Source of the DNA: Pseudomonadota bacterium
Lineage (GTDB): Bacteria; Myxococcota_A; Polyangia; Polyangiales; Ga0077539
Direction: 5' to 3'
Length of the DNA stretch: 5,852 bases
Assembly (NCBI GenBank): GCA_023428035.1
Contig: JAEYZO010000974.1
Location: 1-5,852 of the forward strand
Under the pieces are notes generated by a model, which saw nothing but the letters and a program-made list of their open reading frames with translations, ran no database searches and was not told where the DNA came from. The position numbers and the translations under genes are program-made. Below are positions 1-5,080 of the stretch, in pieces (within the stretch, counting starts at the first letter, position 1; the number at the start of each line of letters is the position of its first letter).

Positions 1-171
1 CCCATGGTCGACGCCCGCACCCGACGCGTGAAGACCATCCCCCGGCGAGCGGTCGAGGCCGTGGCCCGCGCGCGAAAGCTCTCGCAGGTGAAGCTCCCCG
101 CCGAGCGCGACGAAGACAAGATCGAGACCCTCCCCCCCGGCGGAAAGAAGCCCCGCGGAGGCGCCCGTTGA
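1..171 (+). CDS. C-terminal end of an unidentified basic protein (5' end outside window)
   Basis: An open frame enters at base 1 and ends at TGA 169-171, giving 56 residues. It contains an ATG at 4-6, but no ribosome binding site can be seen ahead of it, so this is probably the tail of a longer upstream gene. The visible part is highly charged: an Arg/Lys-rich helix-like stretch (around TRRVKTIPRRAVEAVARARK), then an acidic patch (ERDEDK), and a Gly/Pro/Lys/Arg-rich, probably disordered end (PPGGKKPRGGAR). No domain is recognisable. Its stop overlaps the start of the next gene by 4 nt, so the two are almost certainly co-transcribed and translationally coupled, which suggests a functional link with the PDDEXK-like protein. 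Identity unknown; a DNA-binding or ATPase partner would be a guess. Confidence 0.6.
   Translation, partial: PMVDARTRRVKTIPRRAVEAVARARKLSQVKLPAERDEDKIETLPPGGKKPRGGAR
157..161 (+). promoter_or_regulatory. Shine-Dalgarno GGAGG deciding the TTG start at 168
   Basis: GGAGG lies 6 nt upstream of the TTG at 168-170. This is ideal spacing. It sits inside the 3' end of the preceding gene and supports the rare TTG start and the 4-nt overlap with the upstream stop codon. Confidence 0.7.
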
Positions 172-1301
172 CCCGCCGCGACTCCATCGCCGCCCTCTTC
201 GACGCCCTGCGCACGCACCGCGAAGGCCCCCGCAACGAGCGACCCTCCCTCCACCCTCGCGCGGAGCGACGGGCCTTCCTCCAGGGGCTCTCCGCGCGGC
301 ACCGCGCGTCGCAGCCCGCCGTGACGGGAGGCGAGCCCGACCCCTTCGCCGGCGCCGGCGTCGACCGCGACCCCGAGGCCCTCGCCCGCGTGCTCGCCTG
401 GTGGATGGACCCCGCCGCCGAGCACGGCCTCGGCGCGCGCCCCGCACGACGCGTGGCCGAGCTCGCGGGGGTGCCCCCGTCGGTGGTGACCGAGCGCTAC
501 ACCGTGAAGCCCGAGGGGGAGCTCGTATGGCTGCGCTCCCGCGCCCGCCGCGCCGCGGTGTGCGTGGGAGACCGCCCCGAGGCGCTCCCCGAGGGCGTGG
601 CCGCCGAGGCGGTGTACTCCGTACGAGGTGAAGCCCTCGCGCGGGAGCTGGAGCTCATGCGGGCCGAGGTGTCGCCCGCGACGGGGTGGATGCTCACGGC
701 CTGGGCGCGCGCGCTGCGCCGCGGAGGCAGAGGGAACGCGATGACCGACTGGAAGGGGTTCAGCCCCGACGTGGAGTTCCTGCTGGACCACTGGCGGGAG
801 TTCCTCGACGTGGTGGCGGTGAAGGAAGGGCTCGACCGGGAGTTCGTCGCGCTGCGGGAGCACCTCGCCGCGGCGGTGCGCGCGCGCTGGCCCGAGTCCG
901 ACGGGTGGGACTGCACCCTCGACGAAGACTGGATCCTCCTGCGACGTCGCTCCTGGCCCATCCCCGCGGAAGAATGGCTGGCCTTCGTGGTGGTGCTCAC
1001 CGACGTCGACGCGCTCTTCACCGAGGGCCGCGAGGGCTGGTGGAGCGCGCTCTCGCTCCCCACCGACGGAGACTTCGACGGCGAGTCCTTCACCAACCTC
1101 CTGCGCGCCCGCGTCGACGCGAACGCGTGGCGCCCGTGGCTCGCGCAGTCGTGGCCCGACCACGCCCTCGGCCGCGCGCTGCCCAGGCTCTCCCCGGGCC
1201 CGCGCGTGGGCGAGGCGCTGGAGTCCGCCGTGCTCGACGAGTTCCAGCGCTTCGTCGAGCTCGCCCCCGCGGTGGAGCAGTGCCTCCGCGACCTGCGGTG
1301 A
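168..1301 (+). CDS. PD-(D/E)XK (PDDEXK_4-like) family protein with degenerate active site
   Basis: This 377-aa protein starts at TTG 168, chosen for the GGAGG at 157-161 and the 4-nt coupling with the upstream gene. Residues 68-101 match from memory the N-terminal signature of PD-(D/E)XK nuclease superfamily proteins of the PDDEXK_4 type, whose usual form is 'h(S)xxLAWLLDPxxxHGLGxxF'. Here it reads LARVLAWWMDPAAEHGLG (72-89). The family normally continues with a Gly-Arg-x-Asp strand and a Glu-x-Lys strand. In the equivalent strands (VVTERYTVKPEGELVWL, 106-122; AAVCVGDR, 129-136) the Asp position appears to be Val120 and the Glu/Lys positions Cys132 and Gly134. The C-terminal half (195-377) has Trp-rich alternating strands and helices, like the extension that often follows this nuclease core. 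The sequence suggests the fold without nuclease chemistry. Family assignment is by recall and moderate; the function is unknown, with DNA binding, a structural subunit or a defence accessory all possible. Confidence 0.75.
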   Translation: MTRRDSIAALFDALRTHREGPRNERPSLHPRAERRAFLQGLSARHRASQPAVTGGEPDPFAGAGVDRDPEALARVLAWWMDPAAEHGLGARPARRVAELAGVPPSVVTERYTVKPEGELVWLRSRARRAAVCVGDRPEALPEGVAAEAVYSVRGEALARELELMRAEVSPATGWMLTAWARALRRGGRGNAMTDWKGFSPDVEFLLDHWREFLDVVAVKEGLDREFVALREHLAAAVRARWPESDGWDCTLDEDWILLRRRSWPIPAEEWLAFVVVLTDVDALFTEGREGWWSALSLPTDGDFDGESFTNLLRARVDANAWRPWLAQSWPDHALGRALPRLSPGPRVGEALESAVLDEFQRFVELAPAVEQCLRDLR

Positions 1302-1310
1302 GCCCTCTGC

Positions 1311-1328
1311 ACCGCCGCGCCGCGCGGT
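1311..1328. terminator. Weak hairpin between convergent genes
   Basis: Ten bases after the TGA at 1299-1301 a GC-only dyad can form: CCGCG (1315-1319), loop CCG, CGCGG (1323-1327). ACCGC/GCGGT (1311-1315 and 1324-1328) is an alternative pairing. It lies between convergent reading frames and could terminate either side. There is no T-tract, and short GC dyads are common by chance at this composition. Confidence 0.25.
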
Positions 1329-1334
1329 AGCGGG

Positions 1335-1460
1335 TCAGTCCCCGTCGAGCTCGCCCCCGCCTTCGTACACGGCGTCGACCGCGACGGGAGAGCCCCCGCG
1401 GTGGAACTCGTGGCGCTCAGGCTGCGCGCGCTCCCCCTGGAGATAGCCCTCTGCGCTCAT
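1335..1460 (-). CDS. Possible 41-aa small protein downstream of the GT-C gene
   Basis: An ATG at 1460-1458 opens a 41-codon frame ending in TGA at 1337-1335. It begins 9 nt after the stop codon of the GT-C membrane protein, so it would be the last cistron of the same transcript. The product starts MSAEGYLQGERAQ and ends YEGGGELDGD. It is hydrophilic and acidic at the end, with no hydrophobic segment or known motif. About 35 of its 40 codons after the start end in G or C, like its neighbours, but random frames in this DNA can do the same. No good Shine-Dalgarno is visible, so it would depend on coupling. It fills the convergent gap that would otherwise be empty. Confidence 0.35.
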   Translation of the reverse strand: MSAEGYLQGERAQPERHEFHRGGSPVAVDAVYEGGGELDGD

Positions 1461-1469
1461 GGCGCTGTC

Positions 1470-3161
1470 TCACATCCCGAAGGGGCCGGGCTCGTGCGGC
1501 AGCGTCACCGACGCGCCGATCGGCGGCGGGTCGAAGGGCTCCAACCGACCGCCACGCCATCGGAGGAGGCACGTCGCTCGCCCCTCGAAGCTACGCGCGA
1601 AGGTGACCTCCACCCGCCGGGGTCTCCCGTCGACCACGTCCCTCACCACGAAGCGCGCGTCGGTGGTGTCGACGACCTCTCCCTCGCGGAAGGGCAGCGC
1701 GCGGTGGCGGTACACCTCCGCGGCGAACGAGGTCGCCAACGCGCCCGTCACCGGCGTCAGCGCGAGGGTCTGCGCAGACACGCGCGTCACGACGTGCGCG
1801 ACGGGCTCCGTCGACAACACCCGGAACCGCCCGCGGTAGCCCGGCCACTCGCTCGCGGCGATCGCCCCCGCGATGGCCACCCCCGGGTCGGCGCCCTCGA
1901 TCAGCGCGCGGTCCGCGTCGATCGGGCACGCGGTCACCGGCCTCTGCCCGATCGAGCGCTCCTCCCTCGACGCCTTGAGCTGCGTCGCGCCCGCCCCGAG
2001 GCGCGAGAGCACCCCGAGCGCCATGACGACCGCGAGCGGCGCGAGCAGCCAGCGCTTGCCTCGCCGCAGGGCCGAGTCCGCGAGCGCGCCCATCACCAGC
2101 GCCGCGCCGACGCCCGCGAGCGCGAGGAGCCTGCCGCCGAGCATCCCTCCCAGCGTCGGGACGAGCGCCAGCAGCGAGCCCACGGCGAGCGCCTCGACGT
2201 AGCGGTGAGGGCGATCGTCGCGCGTGCGGTGGAGCGCGTAGGTCACCAGGGCGAGGGCGACGGCGCCGAGCGTTCCCGTCACCGCCATCGCTCCGGGGAG
2301 GACCAGGGTGATCTCGGAGATGACCCCGACGAGGGCCTCGGCGACGAGGGTCATCCAGCGAGCGGGCATCACACGGAGGAAATGGACGGGTTCCCGCAGC
2401 GGGTCGATGTAGCCGCCGGTGCCGGCGACGCCGTAGCCGAGGGCGGCGTAGGCGACGAGGTACACGGCGGTGAACGACACCGTCGGCGCGAGCGCCCTCA
2501 CGCGATCGGCGAGGGGCCTTCGCACCGCGAGGGCCTCCACCGCGAGCAGCATCGGGACGAGCCCGAGGGCCGTCTCGGCGAACATGAGCGAGAGCGCGAA
2601 GAGCGCAGCGACCCGGAGCGAGCGCACCGGCCGGTCGGAGAGTCGGTCGTCGAGGTGGGTGTAGAGCGCGACGAGCGAGATCGTCGCGGCGGAGAGCCCG
2701 TTGCGCGCCGCGATCCAGAGCACCGTGCCGGCGTGGTAGCCGGCGAGGCAGAGCGTCCAGAAGGCCCAGCGCGCGCCGCGGGGAGGGAGGACGCGATCGA
2801 TGACCCTCCGCGCGACGATGAGGAAGGCGACGAACCACAGGAGCGAGTGGAGGTGCCCGAGGAGGGGGGTCTGCAACACGCGATGGTCGGCCCACATCAA
2901 GAGCGACGAGAGCGGCCGCAGGAAGCGGATCTTCAAGCGCGGATCGCTCCACCAGGGGAGCATCCCTTCGCGGATGTAGCCCCGCACCTGGGCCTCTGAC
3001 CCCATGAACTCGTAGAGCCTCAGCGGGTGGGGATCGCTCCCAGGCGCGTTGCCCTGAAGTACCCAGCGGACGAGCCAGTCGTCGTTGTAGTAGTCGAGGA
3101 AGAGGGCCGGCGCGCAGAGCAGCAGCGCGACGATCAGCGGGAGGTGTCGGCGCAGACGCAT
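1470..3161 (-). CDS. Polytopic GT-C-type membrane protein (putative glycosyltransferase)
   Basis: This 563-aa integral membrane protein probably transfers a sugar from a lipid-linked donor on the outer face of the inner membrane, as GT-C-fold enzymes do; donor and acceptor are unknown. The ATG at 3161-3159 was chosen because it gives a classic start (MRLRRHLPLIVALLLC) with GAGG 4 nt upstream; the same frame is open up to 3374, but that extension is Arg-rich and unlike a real N-terminus. The first helix (about 6-22) leads directly into YNDDW (25-29), matching the acidic Asp-Asp pair in the first outer loop of GT-C enzymes. Further family-like marks are LRPLSSLL (81-88), HLHSLLW (103-109), VLWIAARNGLS (147-157) and FAETALGLVP (194-203). 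About ten hydrophobic segments extend to residue 386. A soluble, probably periplasmic domain of about 170 residues follows. It stands alone, without recognisable sugar-biosynthesis neighbours. The fold is fairly secure, the enzymatic role inferred. Confidence 0.8.
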   Translation of the reverse strand: MRLRRHLPLIVALLLCAPALFLDYYNDDWLVRWVLQGNAPGSDPHPLRLYEFMGSEAQVRGYIREGMLPWWSDPRLKIRFLRPLSSLLMWADHRVLQTPLLGHLHSLLWFVAFLIVARRVIDRVLPPRGARWAFWTLCLAGYHAGTVLWIAARNGLSAATISLVALYTHLDDRLSDRPVRSLRVAALFALSLMFAETALGLVPMLLAVEALAVRRPLADRVRALAPTVSFTAVYLVAYAALGYGVAGTGGYIDPLREPVHFLRVMPARWMTLVAEALVGVISEITLVLPGAMAVTGTLGAVALALVTYALHRTRDDRPHRYVEALAVGSLLALVPTLGGMLGGRLLALAGVGAALVMGALADSALRRGKRWLLAPLAVVMALGVLSRLGAGATQLKASREERSIGQRPVTACPIDADRALIEGADPGVAIAGAIAASEWPGYRGRFRVLSTEPVAHVVTRVSAQTLALTPVTGALATSFAAEVYRHRALPFREGEVVDTTDARFVVRDVVDGRPRRVEVTFARSFEGRATCLLRWRGGRLEPFDPPPIGASVTLPHEPGPFGM

Positions 3162-3403
3162 CACGCCTCGGGGGACCTGTTCACCCGCGACGGTGAGGGG
3201 AGGTCGAGCTCGAAGCTGCGGGCCGCGCCGCTCGTCGACACGGGCCAGACGTACCGCGAACCCCGCGCTCGCGGAGGGAGAGACGGGCACGTCGCGGAGA
3301 CCGCGACGCCTGACGCCCCGTGCGCCGACGATTCTCCCGAGCGTCGCTCCGTCCCCTCTCCGGGCCGGGATCACCTACGGCGCAGAGGTGTGGGTACGAC
3401 GGT

Positions 3404-3431
3404 CGTGCCGTCACGGCCGTGAGGTCACGAT
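3404..3431. promoter_or_regulatory. Alternating TCACG/CGTGA half-sites, candidate operator
   Basis: Four half-sites alternate in orientation at an exact 7-nt step: CGTG at 3404, TCACG at 3411, CGTGA at 3418 and TCACG at 3425. The middle pair forms the perfect 12-nt palindrome TCACGGCCGTGA (3411-3422). It lies about 240 nt upstream of the GT-C start, far for a simple operator but possible with an unmapped promoter. A chance arrangement in GC-rich DNA cannot be excluded. Confidence 0.3.
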
Positions 3432-3449
3432 CGACGACCTGGGCGCTTC

Positions 3450-3470
3450 GGTCCTGCGGGCTGAAAGCTC
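3450..3470. repeat. 21-nt direct repeat, copy 1
   Basis: Copy 1 of a 21-nt sequence with the core GCGGGCTGAAAGC (3456-3468). It recurs at 3553-3573 with only two differences, both C/T transitions. In this copy the T at 3469 breaks the small GGGCT/AGCCC hairpin that copy 2 can form. Confidence 0.6.
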
Positions 3471-3552
3471 TGATCTTTGCCGGAATTCTTTGCCCGCTCG
3501 GCGCAAGGCGCGGCGTGGGGTGATGCTATCGGGTGCAGCGGCGTGGCGTGGC

Positions 3553-3573
3553 GGTCCCGCGGGCTGAAAGCCC
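3553..3573. repeat. 21-nt direct repeat, copy 2
   Basis: Copy 2 of the 21-nt repeat, 103 nt after copy 1 and sharing 19 of 21 bases. Here GGGCT-GAA-AGCCC (3561-3573) is a perfect mini-hairpin. The copy also overlaps the left arm of a larger inverted repeat, CCCGCGGGCT (3556-3565) with AGCCCGCGGG (3591-3600). Confidence 0.6.
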
Positions 3574-3589
3574 ACGGCACCGTACGCTC

Positions 3590-3608
3590 AAGCCCGCGGG
3601 GCGGGCTT
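3590..3608 (-). terminator. Strong stem-loop, candidate terminator of the lipoprotein gene
   Basis: AAGCCCGC (3590-3597), loop GGG, GCGGGCTT (3601-3608) form a perfect 8-bp stem. It is 65 nt beyond the lipoprotein stop codon on the minus strand. No T-tract follows on either strand, so intrinsic termination is uncertain. Its left arm can alternatively pair with 3556-3565, which gives a switchable structure. Confidence 0.4.
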
Positions 3609-3673
3609 CTCGCTGGCACTTCCACCCCCTCCACACAGACCAGCAGCGAGCCGCGAAGCGCCGCGGTGCCGAC

Positions 3674-3985
3674 TCAGGCACTCGCGGTGCAGCACGATGC
3701 AACAGCGAGAAGCCCGAGCATCACCGCGCGCAGCGGACGCGCGCCGTCCCGCGGGTTCTCCACCGGGACCGGGACGTTCACGCTCGGGCTCCCCGCGCTG
3801 CGCTGGAAGGCCTCGAGCTGCACCTCGCGGAGTTCCGAGCCCAGGTCGGTGTAGATCACCACCAGGATGCCCGTGGGCTCGCGGGAGCACGACACCGCCA
3901 GCACAAGCAGCAGCGCCCACAGCCACCCGCGCGGCCCCCGAGCAGTCTTCACACCGAAGCTCAGTCCCGACGCCCTCGCCCTCAC
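3674..3985 (-). CDS. Short predicted lipoprotein, probably C-terminally truncated
   Basis: This 103-aa frame starts at GTG 3985. A second GTG at 3952-3950 gives a tidier lipoprotein signal (MKTARGPRG, then WLWALLLVLAVSC) and may be the true start, yielding 92 aa; neither has a strong Shine-Dalgarno. The hydrophobic core ends in a lipobox-like LAVSC (residues 29-33 of the long form), so Cys33 would be lipidated and the protein anchored to a membrane facing the periplasm. The following segment, SREPTGILVVIYTDLGSE, resembles the first strand after the Cys in larger myxobacterial lipoproteins, from memory. The protein ends soon after with a second hydrophobic stretch, AVMLGLLAVASCC. The reading frame stays open beyond the TGA for many codons, beginning VGTAALRGSLLVCVEGVEV, which looks like genuine beta-strand sequence. 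A degraded longer gene is therefore plausible. Function unknown. Confidence 0.55.
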   Translation of the reverse strand: MRARASGLSFGVKTARGPRGWLWALLLVLAVSCSREPTGILVVIYTDLGSELREVQLEAFQRSAGSPSVNVPVPVENPRDGARPLRAVMLGLLAVASCCTASA

Positions 3986-4183
3986 GCGGTCATTGTGCCC
4001 GATGGCGCCGAAGACGGGGAGAGGGCGAGCGCCACGAGGCCCGCTCCCGCGCGCTGACGGTCTGTCACTCCCGCTCTTCCCCTCCGTGCCATCAGTGCAT
4101 CGGGGTCGCGTCGCGTCTCTCGCGTGCTCTGCTGTGTAGCCGCGGTTTCCGCGCGCGGCACACCCGCTGCTCCGCGCGTCGGC
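3986..4183. promoter_or_regulatory. Divergent intergenic region, lipoprotein / PDZ protein
   Basis: This 198-nt gap separates the divergent starts of the lipoprotein (minus) and the PDZ protein (plus), so promoters for both should be here. No clear sigma-70 hexamers or operator dyad could be picked out. A pyrimidine-rich tract lies at about 4067-4085. The PDZ frame is open back to a GTG at 4124, so part of this gap could be coding. Confidence 0.3.
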
Positions 4184-4795
4184 ATGGACACTCCCGACGC
4201 TCCCCGCGCGGTGGTCGCGACGCCCGTCGCGCGCGAGTTCTCCCTCACGCGCGCCGCCCTGCGCGCGGCCACCGTGGCATCGCTGTCGTCGTCGCTCCTC
4301 ACCATGCCGTTGCTCGCGGTGACCCTCGACGAGCTCGCCGCGCTGCGACGGATGCGCTCTCGCCCAGCGGCTGTGCTCGCGCAGCCGGCGCCGGTGATGG
4401 AGCGCTGCGCCTACCCCACGCCGGAGCCCGCGGGGGTGTGCGACCTCGCCTCGGTGAAGCTCGTGGGCGACGAGCGCCGCCAGCTCATGTCGTCGACGAT
4501 CGACTGCCTGATCTCGACGGCGGCGCGCGCTGTGAGGCCCACGCGCTTCACCCCCGAGGAGCGCAACGGGAGGGTGGTCGGCGTGCGCCTGCGGGGCGTG
4601 CGCGAGGGCGACGCGCTCGACCGCCTCGGCTTCGCGTCAGGGGACGTGGTGACGCACGTCGCGGGGCGGTCGCTCTCCGAGCCCGACCACGCGCTCAGCG
4701 CCTACTCGCGGGTGCGCGCGTCGCGGAGCTTCGACGTGCGCGTGGAGCGCGCGGGGCAGGAGCGGGTGCTGCGCTACGACGTGGTCGACGGCTGA
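4184..4795 (+). CDS. Membrane-anchored PDZ-domain protein, GspC-like
   Basis: This 203-aa protein starts at ATG 4184. The frame is open back to a GTG at 4124, but the extra 20 residues look unlike a signal and neither start has a clear Shine-Dalgarno. One hydrophobic segment at about residues 25-47 (ending SSSLLTMPLLAVTL) is preceded by Arg-rich sequence, so an N-in single-pass anchor with a periplasmic body is likely. Residues about 118-200 form a PDZ domain close in style to the C-terminus of type II secretion GspC: NGRVVGVRLRGVREGDAL (128-145), LGFASGDVVTHVAGRSLSEP (148-167) and a final strand ERVLRYDV (193-200). In that family PDZ helps recognise secreted substrates or periplasmic partners. 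The usual homology region between anchor and PDZ is short and poorly recognisable here, with three Cys (75, 86, 108) that could form a disulphide. No other gsp gene is nearby, so a role in secretion is unproven; it may be a stand-alone PDZ adaptor. Confidence 0.8.
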   Translation: MDTPDAPRAVVATPVAREFSLTRAALRAATVASLSSSLLTMPLLAVTLDELAALRRMRSRPAAVLAQPAPVMERCAYPTPEPAGVCDLASVKLVGDERRQLMSSTIDCLISTAARAVRPTRFTPEERNGRVVGVRLRGVREGDALDRLGFASGDVVTHVAGRSLSEPDHALSAYSRVRASRSFDVRVERAGQERVLRYDVVDG

Positions 4796-4817
4796 GGAGT
4801 ACCGTCCCGGGTTGTCC

Positions 4818-4941
4818 CGGACGGGGTCTCCCGTGTCTCGGAAGGGGTCTCCCGTGTCTCGGACGGGGTCTCCCGTGTCCTACACGGGCTCTCCCCTGTC
4901 TCGGACGGGGTCTCCCGTGTCCTGGACGGCTTTTCGTGTCT
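4818..4941. repeat. Tandem array of 21-bp hairpin-forming units
   Basis: Five consecutive 21-bp units lie at 4818-4838, 4839-4859, 4860-4880, 4881-4901 and 4902-4922, then a shortened, diverged 19-bp unit at 4923-4941 and the start of another at 4942. The shared core is GGACGGGGTCTCCCGTGTC. Within the consensus unit ACGGG and CCCGT are perfect inverted 5-mers around a GTCT loop, so the array can fold as a string of small hairpins in RNA or single-stranded DNA. It starts 22 nt after the PDZ stop codon. The length is a multiple of three and the frames are open on both strands, but this follows from the repeat itself; no coding is proposed. It may act as a 3' UTR stabiliser, terminator or protein-binding array, or be simple repeat expansion. 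Confidence 0.85.
4872..4888 (+). terminator. Perfect 7-bp stem at the unit 3/unit 4 junction
   Basis: CCCGTGT (4872-4878), loop CCT, ACACGGG (4882-4888) is the strongest single stem in the array. It exists only because unit 4 begins TACACGGG rather than CGGACGGG. It lies 77 nt after the PDZ stop codon and could end that transcript, although no T-tract follows. Confidence 0.35.
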
Positions 4942-4956
4942 CGGACGACGGAACTT

Positions 4957-4975
4957 CGCAACTTTGCGTGAAAGT
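4957..4975. other. Small overlapping dyads in an AT-richer patch
   Basis: CGCAA-CT-TTGCG (4957-4968) and ACTTT-GCGTG-AAAGT (4961-4975) overlap in a less GC-rich stretch between the repeat array and the next stem-loop. It may be a remnant or a weak protein-binding site; neither flanking gene starts here, so a promoter role is not obvious. Confidence 0.2.
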
Positions 4976-5041
4976 CACTGGTGGTTGAGACGTGCACCCA
5001 GCCAAGGTCCCGCACTGGCGTGATCGACGCACCGCATCCGA

Positions 5042-5061
5042 CGCGGAGCCTTCGCTCCGCG
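5042..5061 (-). terminator. Stem-loop terminator candidate for the minus-strand membrane protein
   Basis: CGCGGAGC (5042-5049), loop CTTC, GCTCCGCG (5054-5061) form a perfect 8-bp stem with a tetraloop. It begins 19 nt downstream of the stop codon of the minus-strand gene ending at 5081. No T-tract follows. It also faces the end of the convergent PDZ transcript, so it may act in both directions. Confidence 0.5.
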
Positions 5062-5080
5062 CCCTACGCCTGCATGGCCC

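Larger units (their letters stand above)
3162..3673. other. Gene-free intergenic stretch with repeats and dyads
   Basis: These 512 bases separate the GT-C gene from the lipoprotein gene; both lie on the minus strand. The open frames here give Arg/Pro/Ala-rich translations without domain character, so none is called. Bases 3162-3395 should contain the GT-C promoter, but no convincing -35/-10 pair was found. Bases 3404-3431 hold alternating TCACG-type half-sites, and 3450-3608 hold a duplicated 21-nt sequence and nested hairpins. A short, relatively AT-rich patch at 3464-3493 includes CTTTGCC twice (3475-3481 and 3488-3494). Confidence 0.6.

Noticed and set aside
1253..1360. 18-nt exact direct repeat at 1253-1270 and 1343-1360
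   Set aside because: It is made of common GC-rich codons (GTCGAGCTCGCC type), falls in two opposite-strand coding contexts, and shows no extended homology. Chance or codon bias is likely enough.
1401..2999. Long plus-strand open frame opposite the GT-C gene
   Set aside because: Its translation is Arg/Glu/His-rich low-complexity sequence with no domain, the usual antisense shadow of a GC-rich gene. The opposite strand has clear membrane helices and family motifs.
3162..3374. 71-residue N-terminal extension of the GT-C protein
   Set aside because: It is Arg-rich without signal or helix character, whereas the ATG at 3161 gives a normal membrane-protein start and has GAGG upstream.
3674..3676. 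TGA read as selenocysteine in the lipoprotein
   Set aside because: A short CCGCG/CGCGG dyad follows, but it lacks a recognisable bacterial SECIS loop. A truncated or normally ending gene is simpler.
3677..3751. Myxobacterial C-terminal sorting (MYXO-CTERM-like) tail in the lipoprotein
   Set aside because: The hydrophobic end has Arg before it and none after it, the reverse of the expected order.
4818..4941. CRISPR array
   Set aside because: The 21-bp units are directly adjacent with no unique spacers, and no cas gene is present.
3697..4971. Long plus-strand open frame covering the lipoprotein, PDZ gene and repeat array
   Set aside because: Its product is an Arg/Ala/Pro-rich shadow, and it ends in seven-residue repeats caused by the 21-bp array. 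The PDZ frame is the convincing one.
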